This document shows, in pieces, positions 6,246-11,420 of a stretch of 11,420 bases of DNA. Positions within the stretch are counted from its first letter, which is position 1, and each line of letters opens with the position of its first letter. The DNA lies in contig CAJUSZ010000042.1 of NCBI GenBank assembly GCA_910589425.1, positions 1 through 11,420 of the forward strand, given 5' to 3'. Source of the stretch: an uncultured Muribaculaceae bacterium. GTDB taxonomy: Bacteria > Bacteroidota > Bacteroidia > Bacteroidales > Muribaculaceae. The notes under the pieces were generated by a model that did no database searches, had not been told where the DNA came from, and worked only from the letters and a program-made list of their open reading frames with translations. The position numbers were made by a program, and so were the translations under genes.

Positions 6246-6673
6246 TCTTCGAGTGTGATGTGATCAACTCTTACTCCAGCTTTGCGGAGTAATTCAAGGC
6301 CGTCGGTAATTCTATAGAGTTCGGAAAAAACCACGCGCCCTATGCCGGCCTGTATTATGAGTTTCGAGCATTCCATGCAAGGGCTTGTCGTAACGTAGAG
6401 AGTGCTTCCGAGACTTGAATTGTTGCTTCGGGCGATTTTAGTTATGGCGTTGGCTTCGGCATGGAGTACGTAGGGGAATGTCGTCCCCTCGTCCGACTCG
6501 CATATATTGTCGAATCCAGCGGGAGTGCCGTTGTAGCCGTCGGATATGATCATCTTGTCTTTTACGAGAATAGCTCCGACCTGCCTGCGGCGGCAATATG
6601 AGTTTTCCGCCCAGATAAGCGCCATCCTCAGATAGCGCTTATCGAGCAGAAGCTGTTTTTCATCAGTGGTCAT
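6242..6673 (-). CDS. dCMP/cytidine-type deaminase (zinc-dependent)
   Basis: With the start at 6673 the protein has 143 residues and begins MTTDEKQLLLDKRYLRMAL. A longer frame to 6724 would add 17 Arg/Pro-rich residues that overlap the trxB coding end and look non-native, so it is not used. The zinc site is complete: His71-Ala-Glu73 in VLHAEANAI and the PCMEC motif with Cys99 and Cys102. GYNGTPAGFDNICE (47-60) and the ALIWAENSYCRRRQVGAI start are typical of the dCMP deaminase/ComEB group, which turns dCMP into dUMP for thymidylate synthesis. The substrate is inferred from the family and is not proven by the motifs alone. The ATG overlaps the trxB stop (ATGA), and its own stop overlaps the S41 protease start (ATGA), so it is tightly coupled on both sides. 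Confidence 0.9.
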   Translation of the reverse strand: MTTDEKQLLLDKRYLRMALIWAENSYCRRRQVGAILVKDKMIISDGYNGTPAGFDNICESDEGTTFPYVLHAEANAITKIARSNNSSLGSTLYVTTSPCMECSKLIIQAGIGRVVFSELYRITDGLELLRKAGVRVDHITLEE

Positions 6674-7620
6674 AGTTCCTCTGCTTTCATGAGGAATTTC
6701 TCGGCGTCGAGGGCGGCGCGGCATCCTGTGCCGGCAGCGGCTATGGCCTGACGGTAGATGGGGTCGGCGCAGTCGCCGGCAGCAAACACTCCCGGCACGT
6801 TGGTGGCCGTGGTGGGGGCTTTTGTCATCACATATCCTTCGCTGTCGAGATCGATCTGTCCGCGGAGGAAGTCGGTGTTGGGCTTGTGGCCGATACCCAG
6901 GAAGAATCCGTCGATGTCGATGTCGAATTTTTCCTCATCCTCTTTTCCAAGATTGCGGACGATGTGGGCACCCTGCACCTCGCCGTCGCCGAACAGTCCG
7001 AGTGTGTTGCAATTGAAAAGAACCTCGATATTTTCCCTGTCGAACACACGCTTCTGCATCACGTCAGATGCGCGGAGATAGTCCTTGCGCACGATCAGGT
7101 AGACTTTCTTTGCGATGGCAGAAAGATAAAGGGCCTCCTCACAGGCGGTGTCTCCGCCTCCTACTACAGCCACGACACGTTTGCGATAGAAGAAACCGTC
7201 GCAGGTGGCGCAGGCACTGACTCCCATTCCGCGGTATTTCTCCTCGTCGGCCAGTCCGAGATATTTGGCTGAAGCCCCTGTGGAGATGATCACTGTCTCG
7301 GCTTCCACGATGTCGCCGTGGTCATCTTCGCAGATGAACGGACGTTTCGAGAAATCAACTTTGGTGATTATTCTGGGACGGATGTCGGCACCGAACCGGA
7401 TAGCCTGTTTGCGGATAAGCTCCATCATGTCGGCTCCCTGCACGCCTTCGGGGAATCCAGGGAAGTTCTCGATTTCGGAAGTCTGTGTGAGCTGGCCTCC
7501 CGGCTGTATTCCTTCATAGATTACGGGAGCGAGATTGGCACGCGATGCGTAGATGCCGGCAGTGTATCCGGCCGGACCCGAGCCAATGATTAGAACTCTG
7601 GTTGTGGTTTTCTCTGCCAT
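6670..7620 (-). CDS. trxB: Thioredoxin-disulfide reductase (NADPH, FAD)
   Basis: The protein has 316 residues, the usual size for low-molecular-weight bacterial TrxB, which reduces thioredoxin with NADPH through FAD and a redox-active disulfide. The FAD-binding motif GSGPAGYTAGIYASRA is at 13-28, followed by PGGQLTQTSEIENFPGFPEG. The active site CATC lies at 137-140 in SACATCDGFFYRKR. The NADPH motif GGGDTACEEA is at 154-163 with VRKDYLRAS at 177-185. The second FAD motif GVFAAGDCAD is at 277-286, with YRQAIAAAGTGCRAAL close to the end. No thioredoxin gene is in the window. The gene starts 64 bases after the LolA-like stop; no TAnnTTTG box is seen in that gap, so transcription probably comes from upstream. 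Confidence 0.97.
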   Translation of the reverse strand: MAEKTTTRVLIIGSGPAGYTAGIYASRANLAPVIYEGIQPGGQLTQTSEIENFPGFPEGVQGADMMELIRKQAIRFGADIRPRIITKVDFSKRPFICEDDHGDIVEAETVIISTGASAKYLGLADEEKYRGMGVSACATCDGFFYRKRVVAVVGGGDTACEEALYLSAIAKKVYLIVRKDYLRASDVMQKRVFDRENIEVLFNCNTLGLFGDGEVQGAHIVRNLGKEDEEKFDIDIDGFFLGIGHKPNTDFLRGQIDLDSEGYVMTKAPTTATNVPGVFAAGDCADPIYRQAIAAAGTGCRAALDAEKFLMKAEEL

Positions 7621-7684
7621 GGTATGACTGTCTTTTTATTTAAATTTGTATTTCAGATTCATGATTGATTTCCTGGTGCGGAAT

Positions 7685-8308
7685 CTATCTTAAATCTATA
7701 ATCTTTATTTTAGGATATTTGTTCTTGGGATAAATGAAATTCGAGGCAGGAAGCGCCTTGCCGAGAGTGTATCGGGTGATTGATACGGTCGATGACGAAC
7801 CGTCGGAGGAGATGACCGATATTTTCATCGGGTTCAGGGTCTTGCCGTCGAGTTCGAGAGTTGCGCTCCGGACCGGCTGTTTTCTGCTCTTTGGTGTGAG
7901 TATGATGATCTTTTTTGTCGCGCTGTTGCCTTTGCCGTAGGCGCAATTGTAGGCGTTTGCCGTGGCAAGATAAAGCAGCGGATTTGTCTCTGCAAGCTCC
8001 GACGCGGTCGGGTTGACGAGAGTGGTTTCCCGGGATGCCGCATTGTATGTCCACATGTTTTTCCCGTCATACCATGAGGAACTTCCGGGAGTCTGAACCG
8101 TAAATTTCCTTCCACTGACTTTCAATGTGCCGGATCCTCTGCTTCCAGCGGCGGAATATGAGAAAGATGCGGTTACGCTGCCGCTGTTCATGATTTTCCT
8201 GGATGCGCGTGTGAGAAGTTGGCCGGCTGTCTCGGCCGCAGCACATCCGACCGAGGCGGCTACGGCGGTCAGGAATGTAATCAGCAGTGTTAAGACTATT
8301 CTTTTCAT
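7685..8308 (-). CDS. LolA-like outer-membrane lipoprotein carrier-family protein
   Basis: The protein has 207 residues. Residues 1-25 form a signal peptide (MKRIVLTLLITFLTAV followed by small residues), most likely cut after Ala-Ala-Ala near position 25. A Cys at 22 is preceded by Ser-Val-Gly, which is a poor lipobox, so a soluble periplasmic protein is favoured over a lipoprotein. The mature part has the beta-rich pattern of the LolA/LolB fold, with SSWYDGKNMWTYNAASRETT (77-96) and the following NP-x8-NPLLYL segment. LolA carries lipoproteins across the periplasm from the LolCDE complex to the outer membrane; Bacteroidales have several LolA-like proteins, so this copy need not be the main carrier. 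The gene starts 11 bases after the ftsK stop, pointing to co-transcription with ftsK. Confidence 0.83.
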   Translation of the reverse strand: MKRIVLTLLITFLTAVAASVGCAAAETAGQLLTRASRKIMNSGSVTASFSYSAAGSRGSGTLKVSGRKFTVQTPGSSSWYDGKNMWTYNAASRETTLVNPTASELAETNPLLYLATANAYNCAYGKGNSATKKIIILTPKSRKQPVRSATLELDGKTLNPMKISVISSDGSSSTVSITRYTLGKALPASNFIYPKNKYPKIKIIDLR

Positions 8309-8319
8309 GATGTTTTGTC

Positions 8320-10950
8320 TCAGGATAATGAATCGAGTATTGTCTCAAGTGAGATAGGATCTACAAGCACGTTGCGGGGCTTTCCTCCTGTAGCCGGGCC
8401 GACAATGCCCGCGGCTTCGAGCTGATCCATGATTCTTCCGGCACGATTGTATCCGATCGAGTATACCCGTTGGATGGAGGATGTGGAGGCGGAGTTGGAT
8501 TGCACGACTCTGCGCGCGATTTCCTCAAACAGTGGATCGCGGTCTTCCGATATTCCGGTGCCGTGGGATGCCGTGCCGTCATCGTTGCCCACTACTGGCT
8601 CAGGAAGAATATACGCGCCCTGAGGATATGGCTGCCGGCTTACATAGTCGCATATCTCCTCAACTTCGGGAGTGTCGATGAAAGCGCATTGCACACGTGT
8701 CATCTCTGAATTATTGCTGACAAGCATATCGCCTCGTCCGATGAGCTGTTGCGCCCCGGTTGTGTCGAGAATTGTCTTGCTGTCTACCCCAGATGAGACT
8801 TTGAATGCAATTCTTGCCGGGAAGTTTGCCTTGATTATGCCTGTGATTACATTTGTCGATGGCCTCTGGGTGGCAATGATCACATGGATTCCCACGGCCC
8901 GCGCTTTCTGGGCAAGACGGGCTATAGGCATCTCCACTTCTTTGCCAGCTGTCATTATTAGGTCAGAAAACTCATCAACGATCACTACGATGTAAGGGAG
9001 GAACTTATGTCCGTTAAGCTCTGAGAGTTTCCCGCTTCTTACTTTCTCGTTGTATTCCTCCACATTGCGGGAGTTGCCCTTGAGCAGCAGATAGCGTTCA
9101 TCCATCTCCACACAGAGCGAGCTGAGTGTGGCCACCGCTTTGCTCATGTCTGTGATGATCGGTTCGTCATCGCCGGGAAGTTTGGCAAGATAGTGTTTCT
9201 CTATCTTGGCATACAGGCTGAACTCTACCATTTTGGGATCTATCATCACAAATTTCAGCTCATCGGGACGTTTGCGGTAAAGAAGCGAAGCTATTATCGC
9301 ATTCAGCCCCACAGATTTACCTTGACCTGTGGCACCGGCCACCAACAGATGGGGCATTTTGGCGAGATCGGCAATGAACACTTCATTGCTGATCGTCGAG
9401 CCAAGGGCTATGGGCAGACGGTAGCGCGACTCTGCGAATTTTTTACTTTGAAGCACGGTGCGCATCGACACCACCTGCGGGTCTTTGTTGGCAACTTCAA
9501 TCCCGACTGTGCCCCGGCCTGGGATCGGGGCTATAATCCTGACGCCGATGGCCGAGAGGGAAAGAGCTATGTCGTCCACAAGATTGCGGATTCTCGATAT
9601 CTTCACTCCTTTGTCCGGAACTATCTCATAGAGTGTTACTGTAGGCCCGACGGTGGCTTCTATGCGGGTGATGGGAATTCCGAAATCAAGCAATGTCTTT
9701 CGTATTCTCTGCTGGTTCTCATCCTGTTCTTCACGGTCAACGCTTATTTTTGTCTCTCCCGGACGAAGCAGATCCGTAGGGGGAAACTTGTAGCGCATTA
9801 TTCCAGAGCCGGTCGCGCCGGGCTGTTTGTCGGTCTGTGCGATTGTGTTGACATTGACAACCATTGGCTCCGTAGAATCCGCCGGGATCTCATCCTCATT
9901 ATCTGTCTGGCAAGAAACCTTATCCTCTTCTGTGTCGGGTTGTGGACAGGTGTTCTCCTCACATTCATCGGATCCGGGTTCATTATAGACATATTCAGAA
10001 GCGGCTTCCATTTCATCGGTTCCGGACATGTTTTCTCCTGAAAAGCTCACATGGCTTTCGGTATCCTTATCCTCTTCAGCTTCAATGGTGGTCTCACCGG
10101 CCTGTGCGGAATCAATTCTTTCCTGAAGAGCCATTTCCTCAATCATGACAAGGCGCCGGCGCTCCTCTTCCTTGGCGGCGCGGATCGCGGCTCGTCGGGC
10201 GTCTCGGGCTTTCTTGATTTTCAGGATCCATTTGATTATATCTCTCAGACAGATGATTATAAAAATAGCAACGAGGAACAGACATAGCAATGCCGCTCCG
10301 GACCAGCCAGCGAAACTGATGATGAATTCATTGACAAACCGGCCATCATATCCCCCCCAATTGATCACGCTGTTGGATGCGATTGTGGCAAGTCCTATAA
10401 GCATAGAGACAATCATCAGAGCCACAATGCATTTGATCGTGAAGTCCACACTTTTAAAGTGTGGTTTCCCGATCAGCAGTTTGAGGGACATGACAAACAA
10501 CCATATTATGATTATGACGGATCCGAGGCCGAAACTGCGGTTTATCAGAAAATCTGAAATGCGTGCGCCACCTTCGCCGCCTGCGTTGCTCACAGATTTT
10601 GCCGTACCTATTGCTGTCGATTCGATTATCGACATGTCTTCGATGCAATTGCCGAGATATGAGATAAAGGATATGGTCAGATAAAGTCCTGAGAATCCGA
10701 GAAAAATACCTGTCAGTAGCCTGATGTTCAGAGATGTGGCCCATGATTTGATCTTTTCTGATGCCGCACTCAGGTCTGCGGGGCTGGATTTTTTTGAAAC
10801 GGTCTTCTTTGTCCGTTTTTTTGCAGGAGCCGGCTTCTTGTCTTTGCGCGGCTGATCGCCGTGCTTATCGTTCTGATCAGCACTGGTATCCTCAGTTTTA
10901 TCGTCTGTGTAATATATTTCGGGATTATAGTTGTCGTATTTTTTTGCCAT
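8320..10950 (-). CDS. ftsK: FtsK/SpoIIIE-family DNA translocase
   Basis: The protein has 876 residues. A charged Lys/Asp-rich N-terminus (1-70) precedes four membrane segments (about 78-98, 144-161, 172-192, 207-236), which anchor it at the division septum. A basic helix (about 242-280, Arg/Lys/Glu-rich) and an acidic low-complexity linker (about 281-375) follow. The motor starts near 385 with DLLRPGE. Walker A is GATGQGKS at 539-546, Walker B is YIVVIVDE at 653-660, and the ATQRPST motif is at 693-699. The C-terminal winged-helix gamma domain is at about 805-876 (SSIQRVYSIGYNRAGRIMDQLE), which in relatives reads polar DNA motifs and activates XerCD. The linker is much shorter than that of E. 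coli FtsK but normal for compact FtsK proteins. It is the first gene of a long cluster behind its own promoter. Confidence 0.97.
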   Translation of the reverse strand: MAKKYDNYNPEIYYTDDKTEDTSADQNDKHGDQPRKDKKPAPAKKRTKKTVSKKSSPADLSAASEKIKSWATSLNIRLLTGIFLGFSGLYLTISFISYLGNCIEDMSIIESTAIGTAKSVSNAGGEGGARISDFLINRSFGLGSVIIIIWLFVMSLKLLIGKPHFKSVDFTIKCIVALMIVSMLIGLATIASNSVINWGGYDGRFVNEFIISFAGWSGAALLCLFLVAIFIIICLRDIIKWILKIKKARDARRAAIRAAKEEERRRLVMIEEMALQERIDSAQAGETTIEAEEDKDTESHVSFSGENMSGTDEMEAASEYVYNEPGSDECEENTCPQPDTEEDKVSCQTDNEDEIPADSTEPMVVNVNTIAQTDKQPGATGSGIMRYKFPPTDLLRPGETKISVDREEQDENQQRIRKTLLDFGIPITRIEATVGPTVTLYEIVPDKGVKISRIRNLVDDIALSLSAIGVRIIAPIPGRGTVGIEVANKDPQVVSMRTVLQSKKFAESRYRLPIALGSTISNEVFIADLAKMPHLLVAGATGQGKSVGLNAIIASLLYRKRPDELKFVMIDPKMVEFSLYAKIEKHYLAKLPGDDEPIITDMSKAVATLSSLCVEMDERYLLLKGNSRNVEEYNEKVRSGKLSELNGHKFLPYIVVIVDEFSDLIMTAGKEVEMPIARLAQKARAVGIHVIIATQRPSTNVITGIIKANFPARIAFKVSSGVDSKTILDTTGAQQLIGRGDMLVSNNSEMTRVQCAFIDTPEVEEICDYVSRQPYPQGAYILPEPVVGNDDGTASHGTGISEDRDPLFEEIARRVVQSNSASTSSIQRVYSIGYNRAGRIMDQLEAAGIVGPATGGKPRNVLVDPISLETILDSLS

Positions 10951-11000
10951 CGTAAGATTGCCGGCCTGTGAAAACGGATGTAATCAGACCAAAGCAGATG

Positions 11001-11008
11001 CAAAAGTA
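11001..11008 (-). promoter_or_regulatory. Bacteroidetes -7 box (TACTTTTG) of the ftsK cluster
   Basis: The minus strand reads TACTTTTG followed by C, a match to TAnnTTTG, 50 bases before the ftsK ATG. With the same 20-base spacing seen in the rpsF promoter, the -33 position holds TTCG (11032-11029), a 3 of 4 match, which is the loop of the upstream terminator hairpin. The terminator of the malic enzyme gene and the ftsK promoter therefore appear to share sequence. Confidence 0.6.
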
Positions 11009-11010
11009 CT

Positions 11011-11050
11011 AAAAAAAAGTGGTTCAGCCGAAGCTGGACCACACTTTTTA
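11011..11050 (-). terminator. Intrinsic terminator after the malic enzyme-type gene
   Basis: On the minus strand, GTGGTCCAGC and GCTGAACCAC (11042-11033 and 11028-11019) pair with one C-A mismatch around a TTCG tetraloop, then eight T residues follow (11018-11011). The other strand also has a T-run after the hairpin (11045-11049) and pairs even better there (a G-T pair replaces the mismatch), so it may work in both directions. It lies about 60 bases after the malic enzyme stop codon. Confidence 0.9.
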
Positions 11051-11111
11051 GAAAAAATTATCTATCGGAGTGAAATGTGTGATTTTTATGAGACGTAACC
11101 ACATTTTTTAT

Positions 11112-11420
11112 TCAAGGTCTGACAGGTAAAGTCGCGTCTAATGAGGCGATCGTGGCAAGATTGACAATATCGGCGACAGACGAGTTTCGGTGGATAAAAT
11201 GCACGGGCTTTCTCAACCCCATCTGTATCGGGCCGATAACCTCGGCTGTGCCCATTGCGAGAAGTATCTTGTAGACGGCGTTTGCCGCACTGAGATTCGG
11301 GAATATGAGGGTGTTGACGTCTTTGCCGGCAATGGAGTTGAAAGGATATGTGCGGTCCCGTGCCTCTCGGGAGTTTGACAGTTAGTGCTTTCAAAAAATA
11401 GTCTATAAAATTGACGCCGA
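11112..11420 (-). pseudogene. 3' end of a malic enzyme/phosphotransacetylase-type gene with a broken frame (partial at window edge)
   Basis: An open frame from 11381 to the TGA at 11112-11114 encodes 89 residues with no start of its own. They match the C-terminal phosphotransacetylase-like domain of large MaeB-type NADP malic enzymes: RDRTYPFNSIAGKDVNTL, IFPNLSAANAVYKIL, EVIGPIQMGLRKPVHF and SVADIVNLATIA-LDA. That domain in the full-length enzyme (about 760 residues) is thought to be regulatory, while the N-terminal part decarboxylates malate to pyruvate. In the same frame there are stops at 11382-11384, 11391-11393 and 11403-11405, so the gene cannot be read through. One shifted frame upstream reads GVNF and then, six codons later, AL, which resembles the VNFAL that normally precedes this segment. 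This suggests a small insertion with a frameshift. Only 36 bases remain before the edge, so a decayed gene, a sequence error or an isolated remnant cannot be told apart. Confidence 0.72.

Noticed and set aside
6674..6724. N-terminal extension of the deaminase (ATG at 6724)
   Set aside because: The 17 extra residues are Arg/Pro-rich, overlap the trxB end and are not seen in the family; the ATGA start at 6673 is the typical coupled start.
7685..8308. Lipoprotein signal in the LolA-like protein
   Set aside because: Cys22 is preceded by Ser-Val-Gly, which lacks the usual Leu at -3, while a type I site (Ala-Ala-Ala) follows directly.
9193..10041. A 282-codon open frame on the plus strand
   Set aside because: It lies wholly antisense to the ftsK motor and linker region, has no recognisable domain, and the ftsK reading is unambiguous. 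It is explained by codon composition of ftsK.
10145..10684. A 179-codon open frame on the plus strand
   Set aside because: Antisense to the membrane-segment part of ftsK; Ser/Arg/Ile-rich translation without domain features.
11086..11394. A 102-codon minus-strand frame reading MKALTVKLPRG and onward
   Set aside because: It has only a TTG start and most of it is the wrong frame of the malic enzyme 3' end; only its first codons may be relevant as the shifted upstream part.
1..11420. CRISPR array, tRNA/rRNA, insertion sequence or defence system
   Set aside because: No direct repeat-spacer pattern, no tRNA-like cloverleaf in the short intergenic gaps, no transposase or terminal repeats, and all major ORFs are accounted for by housekeeping families.

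Overview
The window looks like chromosomal core sequence from a member of Bacteroidales (Bacteroidota), possibly a gut Muribaculaceae-type organism; the family-level guess is inference. Evidence for the phylum: promoters of the form TAnnTTTG with an upstream TTTG box and no clear Shine-Dalgarno sequences, a fused malic enzyme/phosphotransacetylase-type protein, a secreted protein resembling the start of BspA-like leucine-rich proteins, and a LuxR-type regulator paired with a hemerythrin-like protein. Every gene I can support lies on the minus strand, so transcription runs from high to low coordinates.

Reading in the direction of transcription: (1) 11112-11420 holds the 3' end of a malic enzyme-type gene whose reading frame is broken near the window edge, followed by a strong terminator (11011-11050). 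(2) A TAnnTTTG promoter sits directly behind that terminator and starts a long gene cluster: ftsK (DNA translocase, 10950-8320), a LolA-like periplasmic carrier (8308-7685), trxB (7620-6670), a dCMP/cytidine-type deaminase (6673-6242), a membrane-anchored S41 PDZ protease (6245-4623) and 5-formyltetrahydrofolate cyclo-ligase (4621-4076). The last four genes are joined by two ATGA overlaps and a 1-nt gap. The cluster ends in a hairpin terminator (4021-4067). (3) A hemerythrin/RIC-like protein (4002-3298) overlaps by ATGA a LuxR-type regulator with a receiver domain that lacks its phosphorylation site (3301-2777). A CorA-type metal transporter follows after 44 nt (2732-1806). (4) A good promoter (1727-1758) drives the ribosomal operon rpsF-rpsR-rplI (1637-488), which ends in a 12-bp stem terminator (425-463). 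(5) At the far end is a 72-codon secreted-protein ORF (266-48) that stops where a BspA-like repeat would be expected to continue.

Most of the window is housekeeping: chromosome segregation, envelope maintenance, thiol redox, nucleotide and folate metabolism, and translation. I see no CRISPR array, tRNA, rRNA, insertion sequence or phage gene, and no clearly new multi-gene system. The points most worth a second look are the hemerythrin-like/pseudo-receiver pair, in which both proteins have lost expected functional residues; the broken malic enzyme gene end; the truncated BspA-like ORF; and some symmetric sequences in and near promoters. No stretch longer than 300 bases lacks a gene.
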